This document shows, in pieces, positions 13,607 through 21,951 of a DNA stretch of 26,653 nt. How positions within the stretch are numbered: position 1 is the first letter of the stretch; each line of letters starts with the position of its first letter. Position numbers and translations under genes: made by a program. Origin of the DNA: Gammaproteobacteria bacterium (lineage in GTDB: Bacteria > Pseudomonadota > Gammaproteobacteria > Chromatiales > Chromatiaceae); NCBI GenBank assembly GCA_030625445.1, contig DAOUQU010000002.1, forward strand, positions 1 through 26,653, read 5' to 3'. A model generated the notes under the pieces. That model saw nothing but the letters and a program-made list of their open reading frames with translations. It made no database searches and was not told the origin of the DNA.

Positions 13607-14433
13607 TGCTGCTGCAACGCGTTCTCACCGCCATCATACTGATTCCGCTTGTTGCATGGGGTGTTCTGGCAGCTGATCACTGGCTGTTTGCCGCTATCGT
13701 AGCCGCGGTGATGCTGTTGTGCGCATGGGAGTGGGCGCGACTCGCAGGCCTGCAATCCCTTCCATTGCAACTTCTCTATGTGTTCCTGTGCGGGTTGCTG
13801 ATCGCCGCACTGTGGTTTATTGCCACGGACGGGGTGTCCCGCTTCCTGATCCTGATTGCCGCCGGTTTATGGCTGGGGATGTCCCTTGCTCTGTTTTCAT
13901 GGCGGCACAAGGTATTGAGCAAGGCGGCATTTCAGCCATTTATCCTGGCGCTCGGACTGTTGCTGCTCACTGCAGCCTGGCAGGCGTTGGTCTCCCTGCA
14001 TCAGCTGACTGATATCGGACCGCAATTAACACTGGGATTGCTGATTTTGATCTGGATCGCCGATTCAGCCGCCTATTTCACCGGCAAGGCCTTTGGCCGC
14101 CGCAAGCTGGCGCCAGTGCTGAGTCCCGGAAAAACGCTTGAGGGGATGGCTGGAGCACTGCTCGCCGCAGCCCTGTGGGGGGGATTCATGTTAGTGATGC
14201 TGTTCTCCTCGACATCATCGGTGATTGTTGTCGCACTGCTGTTGTCATTGCTGACAGCTGTTGTCTCTGTTGCCGGTGACCTGTTCGAGAGTTTGGTGAA
14301 GCGCCGTGCTGACAAAAAGGATAGCGGCCACCTGCTTCCCGGACACGGCGGGATCTGGGATCGCATCGACAGCCTGATTGCGAGCGCCCCGGTATTTGTT
14401 GCCGGACTCTATCTCAGTGGGATTTTGCAGTGA
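13606..14433 (+). CDS. cdsA: Phosphatidate cytidylyltransferase (CDP-diacylglycerol synthase)
   Basis: A polytopic inner-membrane protein of 275 residues with about seven to eight hydrophobic helices. The family signature is intact near the C-terminus, from SLVKRRADKKDSG through LLPGHGGIWDRIDS, with the earlier SPGKTLEGMAGA. It makes CDP-diacylglycerol from CTP and phosphatidic acid, the branch point for all phospholipids. The start overlaps uppS (TGATG) and the stop overlaps the dxr GTG start by 4 bases, so the three genes are probably translationally coupled. Confidence 0.96.
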   Translation: MLLQRVLTAIILIPLVAWGVLAADHWLFAAIVAAVMLLCAWEWARLAGLQSLPLQLLYVFLCGLLIAALWFIATDGVSRFLILIAAGLWLGMSLALFSWRHKVLSKAAFQPFILALGLLLLTAAWQALVSLHQLTDIGPQLTLGLLILIWIADSAAYFTGKAFGRRKLAPVLSPGKTLEGMAGALLAAALWGGFMLVMLFSSTSSVIVVALLLSLLTAVVSVAGDLFESLVKRRADKKDSGHLLPGHGGIWDRIDSLIASAPVFVAGLYLSGILQ

Positions 14434-15596
14434 TCGGAGTTACTGTACTTGGATCGACCGGCTCCATCGGCGTCAGCACGCTGGATGTACTGCGACGCCA
14501 CTCTGATCAGTTCAGGGTCATTGCGCTTGCAGCCAACAGCAGTGTCGATAAACTGCTGCAACAGGTCATTGAATTTCAACCGCAGTATGCGGTGCTTGTC
14601 GATCCGCAGGCTGCAGCCCGGCTGCGTCAAAGCATTGCTCACGAAGGGCTGACGACAGAGGTGCTGGATGGCGCCGATGCACTCGAGGCTGTGGCGTCAC
14701 TGCCACAGGTCGATGCTGTGATGGCGGCCATTGTCGGCGCAGCCGGTTTGCGCTCAGCGCTGGCCGCTGCCACATCCGGCAAACGGGTGCTGCTGGCAAA
14801 CAAGGAGTCACTGGTTGTCGCAGGACAACTCTTTATGGATGCTGTCGAGCAACATCAGGCGACATTGCTGCCAATTGACAGCGAGCATAATGCCATTTTT
14901 CAGTGCATGCCGGCGGATCGAAGCAAAGAGGGGGTCAGACGAATTCTGCTGACTGCTTCAGGCGGCCCCTTTCGCAGCGCTTCTGTGAATGATCTGCAAC
15001 AGGTGACGCCCGAACAGGCGTGCGCTCATCCCAACTGGGATATGGGAAAAAAGATCTCGGTTGATTCGGCGACCATGATGAACAAGGGTCTGGAGGTGAT
15101 CGAGGCGCGCTGGCTGTTTGATCTTGCGCCTCAAGATATCCAGGTGGTGGTGCATCCACAAAGTGTGGTTCACTCCATGGTTGAATATGTCGATGGCTCG
15201 GTGCTGGCGCAGATGGGAAATCCTGACATGCGTACTCCCATTGCCCATGCGCTGTCATGGCCCCGGCGTATCGATTCCGGCGTTGCATCTTTGAATTTGT
15301 TTGATGTAGCACGCCTCGATTTTGAACAACCCGATTTCGAGCGTTTTCCCTGTCTGCAGCTGGCGTATGACGCCGTTGCTGCTGGTGGAGTCATGGCGGC
15401 GGTTCTGAATGCGGCCAACGAAGTGGCGGTTGATGCCTTTCTCAACGGCCGCATCCCCTTCACGGCAATCCCCCGGCTGAATCAGGCCGTGATGGAGAGT
15501 GCTGAACAGGTGCAGCCGCAGAGCATCGAGCACCTGCTGGAAGTGGATCAGCAGAGCCGCCGCCAGGCGGAACAATTTATTCCTCAGATGGTCTGA
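14430..15596 (+). CDS. dxr: 1-deoxy-D-xylulose 5-phosphate reductoisomerase
   Basis: A protein of 388 residues catalysing the first committed step of the MEP isoprenoid pathway (DXP to MEP, NADPH). The NADPH-binding VTVLGSTGSIGVSTLDVL is at the N-terminus, followed by LANKESLVVAGQ, the metal/substrate region LPIDSEHNAIFQC, TASGGPFR, the WDMGKKISVDSATMMNKGLE loop and HPQSVVHSMVEYVDGS. The GTG start at 14430 overlaps the cdsA stop. The product supplies isoprenoid precursors for UppS two genes upstream. In E. coli the order is dxr-uppS-cdsA; here dxr comes third. Confidence 0.97.
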   Translation: MIGVTVLGSTGSIGVSTLDVLRRHSDQFRVIALAANSSVDKLLQQVIEFQPQYAVLVDPQAAARLRQSIAHEGLTTEVLDGADALEAVASLPQVDAVMAAIVGAAGLRSALAAATSGKRVLLANKESLVVAGQLFMDAVEQHQATLLPIDSEHNAIFQCMPADRSKEGVRRILLTASGGPFRSASVNDLQQVTPEQACAHPNWDMGKKISVDSATMMNKGLEVIEARWLFDLAPQDIQVVVHPQSVVHSMVEYVDGSVLAQMGNPDMRTPIAHALSWPRRIDSGVASLNLFDVARLDFEQPDFERFPCLQLAYDAVAAGGVMAAVLNAANEVAVDAFLNGRIPFTAIPRLNQAVMESAEQVQPQSIEHLLEVDQQSRRQAEQFIPQMV

Positions 15597-15651
15597 CTGG
15601 CAACCCTAGTATTCAACATCATTACACATATGATTCTAATATCAACAATAA

Positions 15652-15760
15652 CTCTCGCAGAGACGCAAAGCTTCCGCATCCCTGCTCACGCCCCTGACCT
15701 ACATCCATGTAGGCCAAGCCCGCAAAGAAAAATCCTTTGCGTCTTGGCGTCTTGGCGAGA
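15652..15760. repeat. CGCAAAGA-family palindrome interrupted by another repeat module
   Basis: The left arm CTCTCGCAGAGACGCAAAG (15652-15670) and a further CGCAAAG unit (15721-15727) match the right arm of CTTTGCGT, CTTGGCGT and CTTGGCGAG units (15735-15760). Between the second and third left units lies about 50 bp of foreign sequence (15671-15720), which on the minus strand contains the hairpins CCTACATGGATGTAGG and GCAGGGATGC. Closely similar modules occur in the 111-bp element at 23863-23973. The 214-bp dxr-rseP gap holds nothing else recognisable. Confidence 0.8.
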
Positions 15761-15810
15761 AATTAAGAAAACTTTCAAGCCTTGTCAATCTGAGTATTGG
15801 TCTCACCAGC

Positions 15811-17178
15811 ATGTTTGATATTCTCTCCATGATCTTCTGGGCGATGGTTCTCATCGTCATTCTGGTCGGTGTTCACGAGTTCGGCCACTTCTGGGTTGCG
15901 CGCAAACTGGGAGTCAAGGTTTTGCGCTTCTCCATCGGCTTTGGTCCCGCTCTATGGAAACATACCGCCAAAGATGGCGTTGAATACATCTTTGCTGCCA
16001 TTCCGCTTGGCGGCTATGTCAAGATGGTCGATGAACGCGAGGAGGAAGATATTGCCGAAGAGGATCTTCCCTATGCCTTCAATCGCCAGTCGCTTGCTGT
16101 TCGCAGCGCCATCGTAGCCGCCGGACCGCTGTTCAACCTGCTGTTTGCCGTTGTGGCCTACTGGGCGGTTTTTGTGAATGGCGAGATCGATATCAAATCC
16201 TATGTGGGAGAGCTGGCGGCTGACTCCACAGTCTATCTGGCCGGTGTGCGTGAAAATGACCGTATTGTCAGCATCAATGATGATTCGACGCCGGGGTGGA
16301 ACAGGGTCAACCAGGCTTTGATCGAGGCGGCAATGAAGGAACAGCCGGCGCAGCTTCTTCTACGGGGAGAGTACCAGGAAGAGCGTGCTGTTGTATTGAC
16401 AAATGCAATGTTGTCGCCATTGCGTGAGGGTCAGGCCTCGCTGGAGAAAATTGGTTTGGCTCCCCGGTTTCCGACGCTTCCTGCAGTGATTGGCGTCATC
16501 AGCAGTGGCAAGGCGGGGGAGCGTGCGCAATTAAATCCGGGGGACCATATTCTCTCTGCCAATGGTGAAGAGATAGCTTCGTGGAAAGCCTGGAGTGATG
16601 TTATCAGGGCGCATCCGGAGCAGGAGATTCAGCTTGTTGTTGAAAGAGGCGTTGAACAGATTCAACTGACGCTGCGCCCGGATGCGAAGGATGAGAATGG
16701 CAAAGTGATTGGTTTTGCCGGTGTCGGTAGTGCGATCCCCGAGGGGTTCGCGGATGAATACCGTATTCTGGATCGCTATGGCGTTATTGAAGCCTGGCCC
16801 AGGGCGCTGCATGAAACCTGGCGCATGACCAGGCTGACCCTCAACGGCATCTGGAGCATGATAAGCGGAAGAATGTCGGTGCATAATATGGGCGGACCAC
16901 TGACGATAGCCAAGATTGCCGGCGATTCCGCCAGGGGCGGCTTCTCATTTTTTGTCGGTTTGCTGGCGATGCTGAGCATTACCCTCGGTGTCATCAACCT
17001 GCTGCCTATACCTGTGCTCGACGGTGGACATCTGTTTCTGTTTTTGATCGAGGCGGTAAAAGGGAGTCCACTGTCAGAGTCTGCAATGCTGCAGCTGCAG
17101 AAAGTGGGTTTGATTATTATTGCGGCAATCATGTTCCTGGCTATCTATGTCGATTTACACCGTTTTTTCGGTATGTAA
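15811..17178 (+). CDS. rseP: RseP, site-2 zinc metalloprotease
   Basis: A protein of 455 residues, typical of RseP, the inner-membrane protease that cleaves anti-sigma factor RseA and clears signal peptides. The HEXXH motif is in the first membrane helix (VHEFGHFWVARKLGV; H22, E23, H26). Two PDZ domains lie in the periplasmic middle (the second around APRFPTLPAVIGVISSGKAGERAQL). The third zinc ligand lies in the LPIPVLDGGHLF motif at about D404. The ATG at 15811 gives the standard MFDILSMIFWAMVLIVILVGVHEFGH; its ribosome binding site is weak. Its place before bamA is conserved. Confidence 0.96.
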   Translation: MFDILSMIFWAMVLIVILVGVHEFGHFWVARKLGVKVLRFSIGFGPALWKHTAKDGVEYIFAAIPLGGYVKMVDEREEEDIAEEDLPYAFNRQSLAVRSAIVAAGPLFNLLFAVVAYWAVFVNGEIDIKSYVGELAADSTVYLAGVRENDRIVSINDDSTPGWNRVNQALIEAAMKEQPAQLLLRGEYQEERAVVLTNAMLSPLREGQASLEKIGLAPRFPTLPAVIGVISSGKAGERAQLNPGDHILSANGEEIASWKAWSDVIRAHPEQEIQLVVERGVEQIQLTLRPDAKDENGKVIGFAGVGSAIPEGFADEYRILDRYGVIEAWPRALHETWRMTRLTLNGIWSMISGRMSVHNMGGPLTIAKIAGDSARGGFSFFVGLLAMLSITLGVINLLPIPVLDGGHLFLFLIEAVKGSPLSESAMLQLQKVGLIIIAAIMFLAIYVDLHRFFGM

Positions 17179-17188
17179 TTCAATTTTC

Positions 17189-17383
17189 AACCACGGAACA
17201 GACAGAAAACACGGAAGAGAGAATCAAAGAAAATTTTTTTCAGAGCTGTAGGGTGCAAAAAGCCTTGCACCTGGCGCCATAATTTTGCTAATCAGACTTT
17301 TTTCAACCACGAAGGTCACGAAAAACACGAAAATAGATAAGTCGACCACTCCTGTTTTCCGTGTGGTCCGTGTGTTCCGTGGT
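17189..17383. repeat. Composite of nested palindromic repeats in the rseP-bamA gap
   Basis: The 380-bp gap between rseP and bamA holds a left arm of the CACGGA family (17189-17216) whose inverted partner ends at 17355-17383 (right end TGTGTTCCGTGGT). In between are a perfect hairpin GGTGCAA/TTGCACC (17252-17271) and a half-element of three CACGAA units spaced exactly 9 bases (17305-17334). The remainder of the gap, 17384-17558, holds the presumed bamA promoter, a tandem GATTCAAAG pair (17401-17419) and two TTCAGTATG copies (17471-17479, 17488-17496). No gene is seen. Confidence 0.75.
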
Positions 17384-17432
17384 AAAAGAGTTCTTGTGTA
17401 GATTCAAAGAGATTCAAAGCTGTTTTTTTGCA

Positions 17433-17461
17433 TTACGCAACAACCAGAATTCCTTTATAAT
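17433..17461 (+). promoter_or_regulatory. Probable sigma-70 promoter of bamA
   Basis: TTACGC (17433-17438) and a perfect TATAAT (17456-17461) are 17 bases apart. Transcription would start near 17468, leaving a leader of about 90 bases that contains two direct TTCAGTATG copies. No sigma-E type GGAACTT/TCTGA pair was noticed. Confidence 0.45.
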
Positions 17462-17558
17462 CGGCATCTATTCAGTATGAGTTTATCTTCAGTATGCAGG
17501 TGAACAATCAAATTGCTGAAGTGGTGCACTTTTTTTCAGACCCACACGGGGCTTTCCA

Positions 17559-19850
17559 GTGATAAAAATAAAATATGCGTTAATAGCAGCAGGGCTGCTG
17601 GTTCTCTCTTCACTTGTTTATGCCGGCTCCTTCGTTATACGGGATATCCGGGTCGAGGGTTTGCAGCGGGTTCCAGTCGGCACCGTTTTCAGCCATATTC
17701 CTTTTGAGATTGGTGACCGGGTCGATGACACTGCCGGTGGCGAGATCGTCCGTGCATTGTACAAGAGCGGTCTGTTTAAGGATGTATCGCTCGAGCAGGA
17801 TGGCGTCGTGATGGTGGTTTCAGTGGTCGAACGTCCATCGATTGCATCGATCAGTTTCAGCGGCAACAAGGATATCGATACGGATCAGCTGAAAACCGGT
17901 CTGCGTGATGCGGGTTTTTCTGAAGGACGAGTGTTCAATCAGCAGGTCCTGGACAACATCAAGCAGGATTTGAAACGCTCCTATTTTGACCGCGGTAAAT
18001 ACAGCGTCATCATCACCTCCACAGTCTCACCACTGGAACGTAACCGTGTGGCAGTCGATATCAATGTGCGTGAGGGAAGAACGGCAAAGATCAAACGCGT
18101 CAACATCGTTGGCAACAAGGACTTTGACGAGGATGATCTGCTCGATGAAATCTCCCTTTCGACAGGCAACTGGATTTCACGTTTTACCAAAAATAATCAA
18201 TATTCCAGCCAGAAACTGGAGGCGGATATAGAAAGCCTGCGCTCCTTTTACATGGATCGCGGCTACCTGAAATTTGATGTGCTATCGACACAGGTCAATA
18301 TCAGTCCCGAGAAAGAGGATGTCTACCTCACCATCAATATTACGGAGGGGGATGTCTATACAGTTGAAGATATCCAGTTGGCCGGCAAGGCTGTAGTGGA
18401 CCCTGAAGAGCTTTTTCCATTGATCGAATTACGGCGTGATGAGCCTTTTTCACGTAAGCAGGTCGTCAAAAGCACCGAAGCCATCAATGCAGTACTCTCC
18501 GACAAGGGGTATGCACTGGCCAGTGTCAATGCCATCCCCGATATCGATGAAGAAAACAAGCGTGTCACGATCACGCTCTATGTTGAACCCGGCAGGCGCG
18601 CCTATGTCAGGCGCGTCAATATCCACGGCAATACCCGTTCACGAGACAGGGTACTGCGGCGTGAATTTCGCCAGATGGAAGCCGCCTGGTTTTCAGCTGA
18701 AAAGGTCAGGGAATCGAAGCAGCGGTTGATGCGCCTGGGCTATTTTGAAACGGTAGAGATCGCCACCAGGCCTGTCCCGGGATCACCGGATCAGGTCGAT
18801 GTGGATGTCACCGTGGTTGAGAAAAAATCCCGTGAGTTGATGCTGGGCGTCGGTTACTCACAGGACAGCGGCGTCTCGTTCCAGGCCAGGCTAAGCGATG
18901 ACAACTTCTTCGGCTCCGGCAAGAATGTTACGCTGGGTTTTAATACCAGTGATGTCAATACCTACGCGGAACTCGCCTACCGCAATCCCTATTTTACCAT
19001 TGACGGCATCAGCCAGGGTTTCAGGATCATGTATCGGGCGACCGACTTTTCCAAACTGAATACGGATGTTGCCAGATATGCGACTGACACCGGAATCCTG
19101 GGGCTGAATTTCGGCTTCCCTATCTCTGAGTGGGACAGGATCGGCGCCTACCTGAATCTCGAGTATATGAAACTCCACTTTGATGAAGCTTTGGCGCCAG
19201 ACTATATCGCCGATTTCTATGAGGATGGCCAGCAGATCAACACCTACAAACTTGGCATCACCTGGTCGCATGACACCAGGGACACGGCAATGTTTACCTC
19301 TGACGGCAGCCTCATCAGCGCAGGTGTGATGCTGGCGCTGCCCGGCAGTGATTTTGAATTCTGGACCCTGAAATACAAGCATAAACAGTATTTCGGCATT
19401 ACCGATAAGCTCTCTCTGGCATTGAAGGGGGAGGTCTCCTGGGGTGACACTTACGGTGATACTGGCCTTTTCCCTTTTTATGAAGGTTTCTATGCCGGCG
19501 GCCCGGGTTCGCTGCGTGGTTATAAATCCTACTCGATCGGTGGAGGAACAGACCTCGACGGCAATACCATTGCCGGTACCTTCAAGGTCATTGGCGGTGG
19601 GGAGTTCTGGTTTCCACCGCCCTTCATGGATCTGAGTGAGAGCGTCCGCCTGATCGGCTTTGTCGATTTTGGCAATGTCTCCTTCGATGTCGATGACTTT
19701 GATTCAGACAAGTTTCGCTACTCTGCCGGTCTGGCAGTGAGCTGGCTTTCACCATTCGGGTTGTTAAATGTCAGCTATGCGGCGCCCTTTAATGAGCAAC
19801 CCTTCGATGAAACCGAAGAGTTTCAGTTTACCTTTGGTTCGAACTTCTAG
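17559..19850 (+). CDS. bamA: BamA, outer-membrane beta-barrel assembly protein
   Basis: A protein of 763 residues, of the Omp85 family, which inserts beta-barrel proteins into the outer membrane. A signal peptide covers about 1-22 (ending VYAG). Five POTRA domains follow (first FVIRDIRVEGLQRVPVGTVF), then the barrel, with the GGPGSLRGYKSYSIGG lid-loop motif (family consensus VRGF/LRGY) and a C-terminal strand ending in aromatic F (FQFTFGSNF). The start is GTG at 17559, with no better ATG before the signal peptide. The skp gene starts within 10 bases of its stop. Confidence 0.97.
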   Translation: MIKIKYALIAAGLLVLSSLVYAGSFVIRDIRVEGLQRVPVGTVFSHIPFEIGDRVDDTAGGEIVRALYKSGLFKDVSLEQDGVVMVVSVVERPSIASISFSGNKDIDTDQLKTGLRDAGFSEGRVFNQQVLDNIKQDLKRSYFDRGKYSVIITSTVSPLERNRVAVDINVREGRTAKIKRVNIVGNKDFDEDDLLDEISLSTGNWISRFTKNNQYSSQKLEADIESLRSFYMDRGYLKFDVLSTQVNISPEKEDVYLTINITEGDVYTVEDIQLAGKAVVDPEELFPLIELRRDEPFSRKQVVKSTEAINAVLSDKGYALASVNAIPDIDEENKRVTITLYVEPGRRAYVRRVNIHGNTRSRDRVLRREFRQMEAAWFSAEKVRESKQRLMRLGYFETVEIATRPVPGSPDQVDVDVTVVEKKSRELMLGVGYSQDSGVSFQARLSDDNFFGSGKNVTLGFNTSDVNTYAELAYRNPYFTIDGISQGFRIMYRATDFSKLNTDVARYATDTGILGLNFGFPISEWDRIGAYLNLEYMKLHFDEALAPDYIADFYEDGQQINTYKLGITWSHDTRDTAMFTSDGSLISAGVMLALPGSDFEFWTLKYKHKQYFGITDKLSLALKGEVSWGDTYGDTGLFPFYEGFYAGGPGSLRGYKSYSIGGGTDLDGNTIAGTFKVIGGGEFWFPPPFMDLSESVRLIGFVDFGNVSFDVDDFDSDKFRYSAGLAVSWLSPFGLLNVSYAAPFNEQPFDETEEFQFTFGSNF

Positions 19851-19859
19851 TTGATCTCT

Positions 19860-20414
19860 ATGGGACGTTTTTCTCTGCTGCTGGCTGCAGCACTGCTTTT
19901 CTCTACAACGCCCTGCGTGGCTGTGGAATCCGGCAGTGCTCCCCATAAGCTCGCCTTTGTCAATGTCAGCAGGATTTTAAAATTTACGCCCCAGGTCAAG
20001 GCGATTGAAGCGGTCCTGAAGGCTGGTTATGAAAAGCGCGAATCTGAACTCAATTTGCGTGAAGAACGCCTCAATCAGTTAAAAAAAGAGCTAAAAAATC
20101 AGCGCGATACACTGGAGATCAATAAGCGCACGGAGTTGGAGCGGGATATCCTGGTCAAGGCGCGCCGCCTCAAAACAGCCCGCATCGAGATGGAGGAAGA
20201 TATCGCACTGCAGAAAAATGAAGAGATGAACAGGCTGCGTCTGTTGATAGCAGAGGTGATTGAATCCATTGCCAAGGAGAAAAATATCGACATGGTTTTT
20301 GAGGCAGGTGTCGTCTATGTCAGTGACCGCGTTGATATCTCTGATCAGATTCTGCAGCGTCTGAAGGAGCGTCACGCAGAAGAGGAGCCTGATACGGCTT
20401 CCGGAAAAAAATAG
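19860..20414 (+). CDS. skp: Skp/OmpH family periplasmic chaperone
   Basis: A protein of about 184 residues with a signal peptide (LLLAAALLFSTTPCVAVES) and a mature part starting KLAFVNVSRILKFTPQVKAIE, then long charged coiled-coil helices (about 60-140) that form the tentacles of Skp, and a final strand MVFEAGVVYVSDRVDIS. Skp trimers hold unfolded outer-membrane proteins in the periplasm and deliver them to BamA. ATG at 19860 is chosen; a TTG at 19851, directly after the bamA stop, would add MIS. lpxD, the normal next gene, is absent. Confidence 0.92.
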   Translation: MGRFSLLLAAALLFSTTPCVAVESGSAPHKLAFVNVSRILKFTPQVKAIEAVLKAGYEKRESELNLREERLNQLKKELKNQRDTLEINKRTELERDILVKARRLKTARIEMEEDIALQKNEEMNRLRLLIAEVIESIAKEKNIDMVFEAGVVYVSDRVDISDQILQRLKERHAEEEPDTASGKK

Positions 20415-20415
20415 T

Positions 20416-20554
20416 AACCACAGGTAAACACAGATAAACGAGTAACATCTTAAACTCCGCAGAGAGAGCAGGGTCTTAAACAACAAACCACGGAACACAT
20501 GGACTACACGGAATCATCACCTTCCTTTTCCGTGTATTCAGTGTGTTCCGTGGT
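20416..20554. repeat. Palindromic repeats occupying the skp-fabZ gap
   Basis: Two pieces are present. At 20416-20442, right after the skp stop, two CACAG(A/G)TAAA units form a half-element of period 10. At 20487-20554 is a complete CACGGA-family hairpin with 27-bp arms differing at three positions, starting ACCACGGAACACA and ending TGTGTTCCGTGGT. lpxD normally lies here. The remaining bases to fabZ contain an AGGA ribosome binding site only. Confidence 0.85.
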
Positions 20555-20620
20555 AAAAAAGGTAAGTGGCAGCGCCTCGAAAATGCATGGTTTTTTCAGA
20601 GCTTTCAGCAGGATTTGTAA

Positions 20621-21070
20621 ATGAGTGAAACAGTAATGGATGTCCGGCAGATCATGGAGTATCTGCCCCACCGCTACCCCTTTCTGCTGGTTGACAGGGT
20701 CATTGAGGTTGAAGGAACACAGCGGCTGGTCGGCATCAAGAATGTCAGCATTAACGAGCATTTCTTTGCAGGGCACTTTCCGGTCAAGCCGGTGATGCCC
20801 GGAGTGCTGATCGTCGAGGCGCTGGCCCAATGCACCGGCTTGCTGGCGATGAAGGCGCAGCCTGAAGAGCTTAGGAAGAGTCTGATCTACTATTTCGTCG
20901 GTATCGACAAGGTGCGTTTCAAGCGGGTTGTCGAGCCCGGAGACCAGTTGAAACTGGAAGTCGAGTTCGTCAAACAAAAGCGCTCGATCTGGGTATTCGA
21001 CACCAGGGCAACCGTCGACGGGCAGCTGGCGGTCTCGGCGCAAATCATGTGTACACCGCGGGAGATCTGA
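20621..21070 (+). CDS. fabZ: (3R)-hydroxyacyl-ACP dehydratase FabZ
   Basis: A hotdog-fold dehydratase of 149 residues in fatty acid elongation. The catalytic pair is H52 in the AGHFPVKPVMPG segment and E66 in VLIVEALAQ. The N-terminal IMEYLPHRYPFLLVDRV is typical. FabZ and LpxA compete for hydroxyacyl-ACP, so pairing them is conserved. AGGA precedes the ATG at 20621, and the stop overlaps the lpxA start as TGATG. Confidence 0.97.
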   Translation: MSETVMDVRQIMEYLPHRYPFLLVDRVIEVEGTQRLVGIKNVSINEHFFAGHFPVKPVMPGVLIVEALAQCTGLLAMKAQPEELRKSLIYYFVGIDKVRFKRVVEPGDQLKLEVEFVKQKRSIWVFDTRATVDGQLAVSAQIMCTPREI

Positions 21071-21840
21071 TGATTCATCCCTCTGCTGTTATTGATGCAG
21101 ATTGTGAAATTGCAGAGGGGGTCAGCATTGGCCCTTTCAGCGTCATTGGCGCAGGTGTGAAAATCGGCAGGGGGACAAGCGTCGCTTCGCATGTTGTCAT
21201 TCAGGGGAAGACAACCATCGGTGAAGAGAACAGGATTTTCCAGTTCTCCTCAATCGGAGAAATACCCCAGGATAAGAAATATTCGGGGGAGGATACGCTC
21301 CTGCGAATCGGTGACCGCAATACCATCCGCGAATATGCCACCATCCATCGCGGCACGGCGCAGGACCAGGGGATAACTAGTATCGGCAATGACAACCTGC
21401 TGATGGCCTATACCCATGTGGCGCACGACTGTATGCTCAAGGATCATATTGTCATGTCAAACGGATCCTCTCTTGCCGGGCACGTCGATATCGATGATTA
21501 TGCCATCCTCAGCGGTTTTACGCTGGTGCATCAGTTCTGCTCGATCGGCGCACACTGCTTTACCGCCATGGGAACGGCGATTAACCGCGATGTACCGCCC
21601 TATCTGCTGGTTTCCGGATCGCCTGCCATCCCCAGGGGGGTCAATAGCGAAGGGTTGAAGCGCAGTGGCTTTGATGCTGAAACTGTGCGACTGATCAAGG
21701 ATGCCTATAAACTGCTATACCACAGCGGGCTCAAGCTCGACGAAGCCGCCGAACAGATTGCCGGGCTTGCCGGAGACTCCCCGCAACTTGCTGTGATGGC
21801 CGATTTTCTGGAAAACAGCCGTCGCAGCATCGTGCGTTGA
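21070..21840 (+). CDS. lpxA: UDP-N-acetylglucosamine acyltransferase LpxA
   Basis: A left-handed beta-helix acyltransferase of 256 residues built of hexapeptide repeats, catalysing the first step of lipid A synthesis. The catalytic His is in the AYTHVAHDCMLKD segment (H119, equivalent to E. coli H125), and the TLVHQFCSIGAHCFTAMGT segment is standard. The start is the ATG at 21070, overlapping the fabZ stop; an upstream ATG at 21049 would add MYTAGDL inside fabZ and is not favoured. A 111-bp gap precedes lpxB. Confidence 0.97.
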   Translation: MIHPSAVIDADCEIAEGVSIGPFSVIGAGVKIGRGTSVASHVVIQGKTTIGEENRIFQFSSIGEIPQDKKYSGEDTLLRIGDRNTIREYATIHRGTAQDQGITSIGNDNLLMAYTHVAHDCMLKDHIVMSNGSSLAGHVDIDDYAILSGFTLVHQFCSIGAHCFTAMGTAINRDVPPYLLVSGSPAIPRGVNSEGLKRSGFDAETVRLIKDAYKLLYHSGLKLDEAAEQIAGLAGDSPQLAVMADFLENSRRSIVR

Positions 21841-21951
21841 GGAGATTTTTCTACGAGGGAAGGGATGATTTTCAGTATGTTCCAGCAAGCATTCAATTTG
21901 CCCCTCCTCCGAAGCCCCTTCCCATCGATTCATTCAATGGTTTCCTAAGAG

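Noticed and set aside
15597..15651. tRNA or small RNA after dxr
   Set aside because: The stretch is A/T-rich without cloverleaf or stem structure.
21841..21951. Possible repeat or small gene between lpxA and lpxB
   Set aside because: Only a 7-bp GGGAAGG/CCTTCCC pairing is visible and no open frame with a start signal, so nothing is claimed for these 111 bases.
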